This document shows, one piece after another, positions 1-6,703 of a stretch of 64,000 nucleotides of DNA. The notes under the pieces were generated by a model. The model was not told where the DNA came from and searched no databases. It saw only the letters and a program-made list of their open reading frames with translations. This stretch comes from Nitrospira sp. (GTDB lineage Bacteria > Nitrospirota > Nitrospiria > Nitrospirales > Nitrospiraceae), in assembly GCA_005116815.1 (NCBI GenBank), contig SWDR01000003.1:53866-117865 (forward strand). Direction: 5' to 3'. Numbering within the stretch: the first letter of the stretch is position 1; the number at the start of each line of letters is the position of its first letter. A program made the position numbers and the translations under genes.

Positions 1-602
1 TGCATAGAGGGAATGGCGCAACCCAAGACGATCGCCCCGATGAATTTCTTTTTCGGCGGGACCTCCCCGGACTGGTCACGGAGAAAGGATGCTATCCACA
101 GTCCGACGAAGGACACGCCGATGGCCACGACGACTGATAGGGCGACGATCCATGGCCTGTAGGTCGTGATCGCCGCGCTGCGAATGGCGGCCATTCCGGT
201 GTAATGCATCGCCACGATCCCCAGTCCCATGGTGACACTTCCGCGCAGCAATGTGAGCGGGGATGTTTCCCGATATCCCAGCGTAGACAGTGCTATGCCG
301 GAGGCGAGGATGGCTGCGGCCATTGAAAGCGCGACAGTTCTCACGTCGTATCGGATTGGAACGGGGAGTTGAAACGCCAGCATGCCAATGAAATGCATGC
401 TCCAGATGCCGGCGCCCATGGCCGTGGCTCCCCCGATTAGCCACCATCGCCGGTGTGGTCCTTCGTCACGCCACACTCGGCCGATGAGATCGAGCGCAAC
501 GTAAGAGGCCGCCATGGCGATAACAATGGAGAGGGAGACGAGCCAGGGGTCGTGTGAAGAAGACAAGGGTAAATTCGTTGGAAGGGAGGGCAGGTCGGTC
601 AC
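1..602 (-). CDS. MHYT-domain integral membrane sensor protein, N-terminal part (runs off window)
   Basis: Not in the ORF track because it starts with GTG and leaves the window. Reading the minus strand from GTG at 602 gives an open frame to position 1 with about seven hydrophobic segments. It contains the MHYT signature three times: SMHFIGM (about residue 70), AMHYTGM (about residue 137) and a final SMH at the window edge. MHYT domains are seven-helix membrane modules proposed to bind a metal and sense O2, CO or NO, often fused to GGDEF/EAL or kinase domains; any output domain would lie outside this window. The GTG start is preceded by AGGA at suitable spacing. The family call is firm; function is inferred from the family. 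Confidence 0.85.
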   Translation of the reverse strand, partial: MTDLPSLPTNLPLSSSHDPWLVSLSIVIAMAASYVALDLIGRVWRDEGPHRRWWLIGGATAMGAGIWSMHFIGMLAFQLPVPIRYDVRTVALSMAAAILASGIALSTLGYRETSPLTLLRGSVTMGLGIVAMHYTGMAAIRSAAITTYRPWIVALSVVVAIGVSFVGLWIASFLRDQSGEVPPKKKFIGAIVLGCAIPSM

Positions 603-718
603 GATACACAGTCCTGTATTGATGCCCTGTAAGTCAGAGCGGTGGAGACTGGCGCCACTCTTCATCGGCATTCATGGGTGGAAACTGTACTTCAGGAGGC
701 AGTCTGGGGCGGGGGGGC

Positions 719-1135
719 TTACGGATACTTGGCTTCGATCACGCTTCTGAGTCCGCCGCGGGCGGCAAACTCTCCCGTGACCGTCGCATGCAGAGGTCGG
801 CAGGATTTCACGACATCGTGCAGAATACGGTTGACGGCGTTCTCATAGAAGATTCCGAGATTTCTGTAGGCGTGGAGGTACATTTTCAACGACTTCAGTT
901 CCAGGCATTCTTTGTTCGGCCTGTAGTGCACCGTAATGGTGCCGAAGTCCGGAAGGCCGGTCTTGGGGCAGATGGCGGTATATTCAGGGATCTCGATCGT
1001 GATCTCGTATCCCTTATATTGATTCGGGAAGGTCTCGATATCCGGCAAGGGAGCGGTAATTCCGCTCTTTGCATGATCCTCGTTGTAGCCCAGTTTGGTG
1101 GTCTTCGATTTCTTTCTTGTCGCTTCACGTTTCAC
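719..1135 (-). CDS. queF: NADPH-dependent 7-cyano-7-deazaguanine reductase QueF
   Basis: Short, unimodular (type I) QueF of 138 residues. It reduces preQ0 to preQ1 with NADPH, the last free-base step of queuosine biosynthesis, in the cytoplasm. The catalytic cysteine is in AICPKTGLPDFG (about residue 55). The family motif that binds NADPH follows as LELKSLKMYLHAYRN, and the conserved histidine and glutamate of the substrate pocket are in the C-terminal half. The start is GTG at 1135, which lies inside an array of four 7-bp repeats (1123-1150), so the first residues (KREATRKK) are encoded partly by repeat DNA; GAGG lies 8 bases upstream. No other queuosine gene is seen nearby. Confidence 0.95.
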   Translation of the reverse strand: MKREATRKKSKTTKLGYNEDHAKSGITAPLPDIETFPNQYKGYEITIEIPEYTAICPKTGLPDFGTITVHYRPNKECLELKSLKMYLHAYRNLGIFYENAVNRILHDVVKSCRPLHATVTGEFAARGGLRSVIEAKYP

Positions 1136-1150
1136 GGTTCACGCCTCACG
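1123..1150. repeat. Heptad-word array, NNTCACG x4
   Basis: Four contiguous 7-bp units, CTTCACG TTTCACG GTTCACG CCTCACG, in exact 7-base register. The array overlaps the start of queF; on the minus strand the units read CGTGANN and supply both its GTG start and part of its leader. There is no complementary arm nearby, so this is a single-armed member of the heptad family described in the findings. Confidence 0.8.
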
Positions 1151-1155
1151 TATTG

Positions 1156-1404
1156 CTAGATCTGTTTCATCCATTCTACTTGGCCAATTTTTTCTAACTG
1201 AATATAGAGGGTCACCCAGGGGCAGGCCATTTGAGGGTAGACCTCGCAGAATCCCCCTTTGCGGACGCCTCCGCAGGGGCCGTGGCTCATGAATTTTGGA
1301 CATTCGGCTTTGAGCGAATTGTCAGGAATCGGGGGGCGTTTATGGACCCCACCGGCCTGTTGCGCGCCGTCGTCTTCGCCGGGAATGATTACGCGTGTCG
1401 ACAT
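1156..1404 (-). CDS. Small cysteine-rich protein resembling the MTHFR_C zinc/Fe-S domain
   Basis: 82-residue protein with the pattern ECPKFMSHGPCGG, then FCEVYPQMACPW and TLYIQLEKIG. This cysteine spacing and the GPCGG...CEV...C.W order match the C-terminal domain (MTHFR_C) found next to or fused with methylenetetrahydrofolate reductases of acetogens and other anaerobes, where the cysteines bind metal. Here it stands alone, 20 bases upstream of queF on the same strand, with no metF next to it. Function is unknown; a redox or metal-binding role is only inferred. Confidence 0.6.
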   Translation of the reverse strand: MSTRVIIPGEDDGAQQAGGVHKRPPIPDNSLKAECPKFMSHGPCGGVRKGGFCEVYPQMACPWVTLYIQLEKIGQVEWMKQI

Positions 1405-1653
1405 ACCACTCCAGTCTAGACAGATTTTGCGGAATCGGCAATCTCTCTCTCAGGATTCTGAGGGCTGCCACTCCGGTGAGATGTGAGAAAACATTGCGAA
1501 ATTGCCACTTGTTAGGGCGAATGGCCTACCGGCCTGTGGTGTGCTAGGCCTTCTTTCGGGCATGGTGGGCCTTCTGTGAAGTTGCGTTGAATATCAGGAA
1601 GTTATAGTATTTTACGGTGCGTAAGTGATTCGAGAGGCTGTCGACGTTTCTCA
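1405..1653. other. Intergenic region without recognisable gene
   Basis: Divergent spacer between the minus-strand MTHFR_C-like gene and the plus-strand oxidoreductase gene. I see no ORF with a plausible product. The right end leads into the promoter and inverted repeat described separately. The genes that usually precede the beta subunit (alpha, delta or epsilon subunits) are absent. Confidence 0.6.
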
Positions 1654-1683
1654 TTGACAGTCTTTTTTGGGCTTTGCTACCAT
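1654..1683 (+). promoter_or_regulatory. Sigma70-type promoter for the 2-oxoacid oxidoreductase genes
   Basis: Perfect -35 TTGACA (1654-1659), 18-base spacer, -10 TACCAT (1678-1683). It points at the beta subunit, giving a leader of about 125 bases. The -10 lies inside the left half of a 10-bp inverted repeat. Confidence 0.6.
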
Positions 1684-1718
1684 GCGTGCTCGCTGAAGTC
1701 GTGGAAGAGCATGGTAGC
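1676..1718. promoter_or_regulatory. 10-bp perfect inverted repeat over the -10 and start region
   Basis: GCTACCATGC (1676-1685) is repeated in inverted form as GCATGGTAGC (1709-1718), with 23 bases between. The left half covers the predicted -10 box and the expected transcription start lies between the halves. It could be a repressor operator or a hairpin at the 5' end of the transcript; the sequence does not decide between them. Confidence 0.5.
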
Positions 1719-1816
1719 CCAGTTTCCCAACCTCGAACTCCTGTGCATGTTGACGATAACTGTGTTTTCTCGACTGGCAATGGGTTCCCATTGCAACGAT
1801 AAAGGGAGGTCTTCCA

Positions 1817-2719
1817 ATGAGTCTTGACTATGTGAAGTTTTCAGGCGGATTTGAAAAGTTCATGCCCAAGGAATATCGGGACATGGTTGAGCATGGACCG
1901 TTCGGCAAGAAAATTTCTGTGTCCCAAATGGGCAGCTTTAAGGAAATTCTTGAAGAGCATCCCATGTGCGCCGGCTGCGCGATGACCCTGTTCATCCGGC
2001 TGGCCATCATTGCGTTCCCCAACCCAGAAGACACCATTACGGTTGGAACGGCTGGCTGCGGTCGGTTGGCCATTTCACAGGCTGCGATTCCCTTTGTGTA
2101 CGGTAACTACGGCGACCAGAACGGTGTGGCGAGCGGGCTCTCTCGTGGCCTTCGCCTTCGGTTCGGCGACAAGCCGAAGGATGTGGTTGTCATTGCAGGA
2201 GACGGCGGTACGGCGGATATCGGCTTCCAGCAGGTCCTCCATTCCTGGTTCCGCAAGGAACGGTTCACCACGATCATGTTGGACAACGAAGTGTACGGCA
2301 ACACCGGTGGGCAAGAGAGCGGTATGACCAACCGTGGCGCCGTGCTGAAGATGGCCCCGTTGGGGAAGAAGTTTGAGAAGATGGACATGTTGCAGATGGC
2401 CAAGGTTGCCGGCTGCGCCTATGTGGCGACCGTGGTCCCGAACAATCCACGCCGCGTCGAGAGCGTCATTAAGAAGGCCGTGTTGATTGCCCGCGAAGTG
2501 GGGTCGACCTATATTCAAGCCTACACTTCGTGCAACATCGAGTACGCGATTCCGACCGACAAGGTGATGGAAGACGCGAAGACCGTTGAGAACGATCGGT
2601 ATCAGTTCACGGAGTACGTGAGCGAAGAGGCCAAGCAGTATCTGACTGAGCGATATGGTTACAAAGATTATCTTCCGAAGCCGGCTGCTCCTGCTGCCGC
2701 AATTCCAAACAAGGCTTAA
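1817..2719 (+). CDS. porB: 2-oxoacid:ferredoxin oxidoreductase, beta subunit (pyruvate/2-oxoglutarate synthase type)
   Basis: 300-residue thiamine-diphosphate subunit that carboxylates acetyl-CoA or succinyl-CoA with reduced ferredoxin in the reductive TCA cycle. Visible features are MCAGC near residue 52 for the 4Fe-4S cluster, TAGCGR, the TPP/Mg motif GDGGTADIGFQ near residue 130 continuing to DNEVYGNTGGQ, and a further cysteine in the C-terminal part. Length and layout resemble the five-subunit enzymes of Hydrogenobacter and Nitrospira. A good AGGGAGG ribosome site precedes the ATG. It is followed after 23 bases by a gamma subunit that breaks off. The alpha subunit is not in the window, so whether it acts on pyruvate or 2-oxoglutarate cannot be told. 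Confidence 0.88.
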   Translation: MSLDYVKFSGGFEKFMPKEYRDMVEHGPFGKKISVSQMGSFKEILEEHPMCAGCAMTLFIRLAIIAFPNPEDTITVGTAGCGRLAISQAAIPFVYGNYGDQNGVASGLSRGLRLRFGDKPKDVVVIAGDGGTADIGFQQVLHSWFRKERFTTIMLDNEVYGNTGGQESGMTNRGAVLKMAPLGKKFEKMDMLQMAKVAGCAYVATVVPNNPRRVESVIKKAVLIAREVGSTYIQAYTSCNIEYAIPTDKVMEDAKTVENDRYQFTEYVSEEAKQYLTERYGYKDYLPKPAAPAAAIPNKA

Positions 2720-2742
2720 GCGATCAGGAGGGAGGCTCGGAC

Positions 2743-2916
2743 ATGGCAAAGCGCTTCAACATTCGGATGGCAGGGGTCGGTGGTCAAGGTGTCGTGACAG
2801 GGTCGCACATTCTGAGCACCGCCGTGATTCATGCCGGCGGCGAAAGCACGATCGTCCCATTTTATGGGTCGGAAAAACGGATGGCACCGGTCGAGAGTTA
2901 CGTCCGTGTGTCGGAT
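2743..2916 (+). pseudogene. porG: 2-oxoacid:ferredoxin oxidoreductase, gamma subunit, N-terminal fragment
   Basis: The first 58 residues are a normal gamma subunit: RMAGVGGQGVVTG (the family's GxGGQG loop) and GSEKRMAPVESYVRVSD. After the aspartate codon near 2916 similarity stops at once; the frame runs on through unrelated sequence to 3045. The DNA after the junction is the start region of a different gene read on the minus strand. About two thirds of the expected protein is missing. The clean break, with both flanking genes lacking their 3' ends, suggests an assembly mis-join or a deletion rather than gradual decay. Confidence 0.8.
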
Positions 2917-3100
2917 GATAGGAGAGATAGATCATGGCGCTGTCTCTCATGGCTTTGGAGCCTTGCGACAGGCGGAAGACTTGATCTGGGTTATGGGATG
3001 GAGCTGCCCCCATCGTTTCCACGTGGCCTTGAAGGAGCAGGGTGAATCGCTCCATCGAATTCTCAACATCTTTGTAGGCTAATAAAATTGCATCTGTCAT
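2917..3100 (-). pseudogene. N-terminal fragment of an unrecognised protein
   Basis: A strong AGGAGG ribosome site lies 8 bases before ATG at 3100 on the minus strand. The reading frame gives about 61 residues (MTDAILLAYKDVENSMERFT...) ending near MIYLSY, where the sequence runs into porG. I do not recognise the family. The good start signals and the abrupt loss of the 3' end make it the second gene cut by the 2916 junction. The frame continues antisense to porG to 2756, which is not biologically meaningful. Confidence 0.5.
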
Positions 3101-3132
3101 GGTTGTCCTCCTAATCAACATCAGCTTACACT

Positions 3133-4344
3133 ATGCCCATGCAACCCTTCAACGACAAGAACACATCCAGTCTGTCACCGGAAATTCTTAGAGCCTTGGC
3201 ACGGGTATCGTCCGAGCAAAGTCTCCAGGGTAATGCCTTGGCGCAGGCGGTCGTCAACCTCTCGCGCCTCTTTACCACCGAACGTGCGGCATTGCCTCCG
3301 AGGTATTTGGACGATGCTGCCCATGCGGCTGCCTATGCATCGTATTTTCTTCCCGTGAACCTTTCCAAAGTTCAAGTCTTGTTAGATGAGCTGCCAAGCG
3401 AAGTCGAACGGGAAATCCCAGATCGACCGATGGCGGTGCTCGACCTCGGCTGTGGCCCAGGAACTGGTTCCGTCGCCCTCTTGGACTGGCTATGGCTCCG
3501 CAGCCCTGAGCGTGCGAAGTCTGTGTCGGTCTTGGCAACAGATGGTTCTCTCGCGCCGCTGCAGGATACAAAGAGGTTGTGGGATGCCTATTGCCGGGAG
3601 GTCGGGATACCCATCGAAGGTCTCCGATGTGTCGTGGGCAATCTCGAGCATCCGCTCAAAGGTGATCTGGGTAAGCAGATTGCGCGAGGCGGGCCCTACG
3701 ATCTCATTATTATGGCGAATTGTCTGAACGAAATGTTCCCGGTATCGGTCGACCCCCCTGCCGAACGTGCCACGGTTGTTGCGCAACTTCTCCCATTTCT
3801 CGCACCGCACGGAACCATCATGATCGTTGAACCGGCGTTACGGCAAACGGCTCGTGCGTTACATCTCGTACGTAATCACCTGCTCAAACAGGGTGTTTGT
3901 ACAGTGTATAGTCCCTGCCTACATGAAGGGGCCTGTCCTGCGTTAGACCGTCCAGACGATTGGTGCCATGAGGAGCGACCCTGGCAGACGCCTCCTGCGA
4001 TTGCCGAGATCGATCGGGAAGTGGGGTTTATTAAAGACGCGCTGAAGTTTTCCTATCTGCTGTTGCGTACAGACGGTCGTACCATTGTACCGCGGAGCCC
4101 GCAGACATTTCGGGTCGTGAGCGAATTGCGAGAATTGAAAGGCGATACGCGGGCATGGCTGTGCAACGAACTGGGCCGGTCGGAGGTTGGACGACTCGAC
4201 CGCGCCGCGTCTTCGACCAATTCAGAATTGGAAGCTTGTCATCGAGGGGCGATTATTCGGCTTGAAGGGATACAGCGGAAAGAAGGGGCAGTCTTGGGAC
4301 GGATACCGGTAGAGGGAACGGTTGAGATAATACGTCCAGCCTAA
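3133..4344 (+). CDS. Rsm22/METTL17-family methyltransferase-like protein (small ribosomal subunit associated)
   Basis: 403-residue class I SAM-dependent methyltransferase fold. Motif I is VLDLGCGPGTGSVALL near residue 100 and a post-core motif is YDLIIMANCLNEM near 195. The distinctive part is the cysteine group YSPCLHEGACPALDRPDDWC (about residues 255-275) followed by HEERPW, which is typical of the Rsm22 family, whose mitochondrial members bind a 4Fe-4S cluster and aid small-subunit assembly. The C-terminus has the small beta domain of the family. The start may be ATG 3133 or 3139. It stands alone, just upstream of a small convergent gene. Confidence 0.85.
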   Translation: MPMQPFNDKNTSSLSPEILRALARVSSEQSLQGNALAQAVVNLSRLFTTERAALPPRYLDDAAHAAAYASYFLPVNLSKVQVLLDELPSEVEREIPDRPMAVLDLGCGPGTGSVALLDWLWLRSPERAKSVSVLATDGSLAPLQDTKRLWDAYCREVGIPIEGLRCVVGNLEHPLKGDLGKQIARGGPYDLIIMANCLNEMFPVSVDPPAERATVVAQLLPFLAPHGTIMIVEPALRQTARALHLVRNHLLKQGVCTVYSPCLHEGACPALDRPDDWCHEERPWQTPPAIAEIDREVGFIKDALKFSYLLLRTDGRTIVPRSPQTFRVVSELRELKGDTRAWLCNELGRSEVGRLDRAASSTNSELEACHRGAIIRLEGIQRKEGAVLGRIPVEGTVEIIRPA

Positions 4345-4350
4345 GTTGAA

Positions 4351-4545
4351 CTAGTCCGCTTCCGGTTCAGAATTCCCGTGCTGGTGACTCACCCGATCTT
4401 CGTCGAACATCGCGGCCATTTCTTCGGCAATCATCTCGCGATCGTTGGGCACTGATACGAGCGGGATTTCTTTTCTCACTCTGGCCACGGGCTCGGGAGC
4501 GGGAGTTTCAGGGACGGTCGCTGGATCTTTGGGTGTGTCAGACAT
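4351..4545 (-). CDS. Small acidic, proline-rich hypothetical protein
   Basis: Sixty-four residues from ATG 4545 (the ORF track extends it to 4560). Proline- and acid-rich (MSDTPKDPATVPETPAPEP...), with no membrane segment or known motif. TATACT lies 5 bases before the ATG on the minus strand, so the transcript could be leaderless, but no matching -35 is evident. I do not recognise it; it may be a small conserved protein of this genus. Confidence 0.45.
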   Translation of the reverse strand: MSDTPKDPATVPETPAPEPVARVRKEIPLVSVPNDREMIAEEMAAMFDEDRVSHQHGNSEPEAD

Positions 4546-4583
4546 GTCCAAAGTATACACGATGCTGACGGTGAAAAGGGGAT

Positions 4584-4943
4584 CTATTCAAAGGCTTCCA
4601 AGGAGGACCGTTCCGGGAAGGTTGTGTGGCATGAGGTGCAGGTTAGAAAATAGATGGATTCCCGGACGGACATGGTAATGCGAAAGTTGAGGCTTACGCC
4701 TCGCTGATTGCAGGTCGGGCAGGACATCTCCTTGAGCCGGTACGGGATGTCCGGTTGCGTGCGCTGGTAGAACTCCATATCCGTGTAGATCGGGAAACTG
4801 TAGTAGCACTTCTTGCAGACGCCTCGCCATTCCCCATCCGCCTGCATAAAGCGTTGATCGACCCCGAATCGGGACTCCTTACAGATCGCGCATTGAACGG
4901 TCTCGAGTCTGGTTTCAACTTCTTTGACGGTGAGGCTGGGCAT
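4584..4943 (-). CDS. Small protein with two zinc-ribbon-like cysteine pairs per half
   Basis: 119 residues with four CxxC motifs: CAIC (about 18-21), CKKC (about 43-46), CPTC (about 75-78) and CTSC (about 101-104). They form two probable zinc knuckles separated by a short beta-rich region. No catalytic motif is visible, and there is no signal peptide, so it is probably cytoplasmic. Such proteins often bind nucleic acid or act as structural partners, but no function can be assigned here. It is divergent from the phosphatase gene that follows on the plus strand. Confidence 0.65.
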   Translation of the reverse strand: MPSLTVKEVETRLETVQCAICKESRFGVDQRFMQADGEWRGVCKKCYYSFPIYTDMEFYQRTQPDIPYRLKEMSCPTCNQRGVSLNFRITMSVRESIYFLTCTSCHTTFPERSSLEAFE

Positions 4944-5073
4944 TCAGAGGCTCCTTGCGCAGAAGTGCGCGATATTATGCGGATAGTATAACGTTCACGG
5001 AGAAGCGAGCGCAACGGGATCTATCAGGGATTTTTTCTTGACCTGATTACGGCGCCGCCTATACTGAGAGCCG

Positions 5074-5529
5074 ATGCACTTTATTACCGAGACACTCCTG
5101 GTTGGCAATATCAACGACGCGAGCGAGCCGCCAGTACAGGTCAGTGCGGTGCTCCTGGTCGCGGCTGAATTCACCACACAACCTCCTCCATGGCTCTCTT
5201 CCGGCAGGATTCCGTTTTCAGAATATGCTGAAGCCGAGCCCCTTTTATTGGACCGGGCCGTGAGCTGGGTCGAACAGCATGCTTCTGACAATAGGGTGAT
5301 GGTCTGCTGTCGTGCCGGGATGAGCCGGTCTGTATCGGTGGTCATGGCCTACCTCTGCTGTGTCCAGGGGATGACCTATGCAGATGTCCTCAAACTGGTC
5401 ACGACTCGCCGGCCTGGCGCCATGCCCCTTCCTAATCTGGAGAAAGCCATCACTCAGGTTCGGCTCCTTCGCCACACTCGCTCGATGGGCAACCCAGGTC
5501 TCGCATCACGTCGAACCTCTGACTCCTAG
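5074..5529 (+). CDS. Dual-specificity phosphatase-like protein
   Basis: 151 residues of the DSP/cysteine phosphatase fold. It has the N-terminal LLVGNINDA strand, a central acid-containing loop (PFSEYAEAEP) and the P-loop VMVCCRAGMSRSVSVV near residues 75-90. CX5R is intact (CRAGMSR), so it should be an active thiol phosphatase. The residue before the nucleophile, usually histidine, is cysteine here. The substrate may be a phosphoprotein, phosphoinositide or nucleotide; the sequence does not say. It ends about 120 bases before mutM, in the same direction. Confidence 0.8.
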   Translation: MHFITETLLVGNINDASEPPVQVSAVLLVAAEFTTQPPPWLSSGRIPFSEYAEAEPLLLDRAVSWVEQHASDNRVMVCCRAGMSRSVSVVMAYLCCVQGMTYADVLKLVTTRRPGAMPLPNLEKAITQVRLLRHTRSMGNPGLASRRTSDS

Positions 5530-5650
5530 TTCCAGTACCGAGTACGATCTTCCCCGCAGCAGTTCTTCTTCCAGATTGCCTTTCGCGTGCGGCTCATGGC
5601 CTAATCCCCTTGATGAGAATGGGCGCGTCACGTGAGCAGGATCTCTTTCG

Positions 5651-6487
5651 ATGCCGGAATTACCAGAAGCAGAGGCCGTCGCCCGTCAGATACGGGATCG
5701 TTTACTTGGCGCGCAACTCAGCGAGTGCCAGGTGGGCCGGGAAGATATTGTTCGTGAAGGGTTATCCACGCTCTCGTGGTATCGCGGTGCGCGGCTGGAA
5801 GATGTGGCGCGCTACGGCAAGAGTGTGGCGCTGGGCTTCAGGAACGAGGGCGAACTGCGATTCATCGTCGCAGAGCTCGGCATGACCGGCCTCTTGCTCT
5901 TTCACGCGACGAAGACGAAACATCCGCAGCATGTGCATGTTCGCATGTCGTTCACGGGAGGCCGTGAATCGGAGCTGCGCTACTGGAATCCCCGACGGTT
6001 CGGACGGATGTCCTTGCTGGATCAGGCGGGGCTCGATGCCTATCGCGCCCGCCGTTTTGGCGTAGATCCTCTGGTGGTATCGCGCGAGGAGTTCATCAGT
6101 CTGATGGAAATCAAACGTGGCAGGCTCAAGCCGCTCTTGATGCATCAGCAAGTCATCGCGGGGATCGGGAATATCTATGCGAATGAAATTCTTTTCCGCG
6201 CCAGGCTCCATCCGAACCGTGAGGTGAATCGGCTGCGCAAGGCGACGATTGTCACGCTCCATGAGACGATGCAATCGGTGCTGCGCGAGGCGATCTCCTG
6301 TGGCGGATCGAGCGTCAAGGATTTCTTCGCGCCGGATGGCACGGAAGGTCAATACAAGCGACGTCACCTCGTCTATGGCAAGGAAGGGCAGCCCTGCCCC
6401 AACCACTGCGGACGGCAGATTCGTCGTCTTCAAAGTGAACGAAGCTCGTTTTTTTGCCCAGCCTGCCAATCAAATCGATTCCGGTGA
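5651..6487 (+). CDS. mutM: Formamidopyrimidine-DNA glycosylase (Fpg/MutM)
   Basis: 278 residues. A bifunctional glycosylase/AP lyase that removes oxidised purines such as 8-oxoguanine. The mature N-terminus PELPE provides the catalytic Pro and Glu; Lys57 (YGKS) is the general acid, and IAGIGNIYANEILF carries the conserved DNA-contacting Asn of Fpg. The C-terminal zinc finger reads CPNHCG...FFCPAC. One extra residue sits in the first cysteine pair (CxxxC instead of the usual CxxC), which is unusual but probably still metal-binding. The zinc finger and the Asn motif favour Fpg over Nei. Confidence 0.9.
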   Translation: MPELPEAEAVARQIRDRLLGAQLSECQVGREDIVREGLSTLSWYRGARLEDVARYGKSVALGFRNEGELRFIVAELGMTGLLLFHATKTKHPQHVHVRMSFTGGRESELRYWNPRRFGRMSLLDQAGLDAYRARRFGVDPLVVSREEFISLMEIKRGRLKPLLMHQQVIAGIGNIYANEILFRARLHPNREVNRLRKATIVTLHETMQSVLREAISCGGSSVKDFFAPDGTEGQYKRRHLVYGKEGQPCPNHCGRQIRRLQSERSSFFCPACQSNRFR

Positions 6488-6549
6488 TAATTCTTGCCCA
6501 AGCCATGTAGGAGGCTTCTGATCGTACGGCATGTTTTATCCCATGCTTT

Positions 6550-6608
6550 CATTGGCTTATGAGCGATATGCGCCAGGAGTTCTTGTCGATAGGCCTTTTG
6601 AGCCAATG
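6550..6608. promoter_or_regulatory. 8-bp inverted repeat upstream of the aclB promoter
   Basis: CATTGGCT (6550-6557) and AGCCAATG (6601-6608) are perfect inverted copies, with 43 bases between. They end about 20 bases upstream of the -35 box of the rTCA run. They could be paired activator half-sites or chance; evidence is limited to position and symmetry. Confidence 0.35.
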
Positions 6609-6628
6609 GACTTAGTTCCTCTGGTGTA

Positions 6629-6657
6629 TTGAGTCGTCCAACCGATTTCGTTAGAAT
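6629..6657 (+). promoter_or_regulatory. Sigma70-type promoter of the rTCA gene run
   Basis: TTGAGT (6629-6634), 17-base spacer, TAGAAT (6652-6657). The predicted transcript starts near 6664, about 40 bases before aclB, with the ribosome site GAAGGAG 7 bases before ATG 6704. Confidence 0.7.
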
Positions 6658-6703
6658 CCTCCTCCTTTACAATTGTTTCTCACCATTCTGAAGGAGTGAC
6701 GTC

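Noticed and set aside
2075-2749. Long antisense ORF over the oxidoreductase beta gene (224 aa)
   Set aside because: Shadow of porB, with His/Arg-rich composition typical of antisense GC-rich frames; no start signals.
2756-3121. 121-residue minus-strand ORF as a complete gene
   Set aside because: Only the first 61 residues after ATG 3100 look coding; the rest is antisense to porG.
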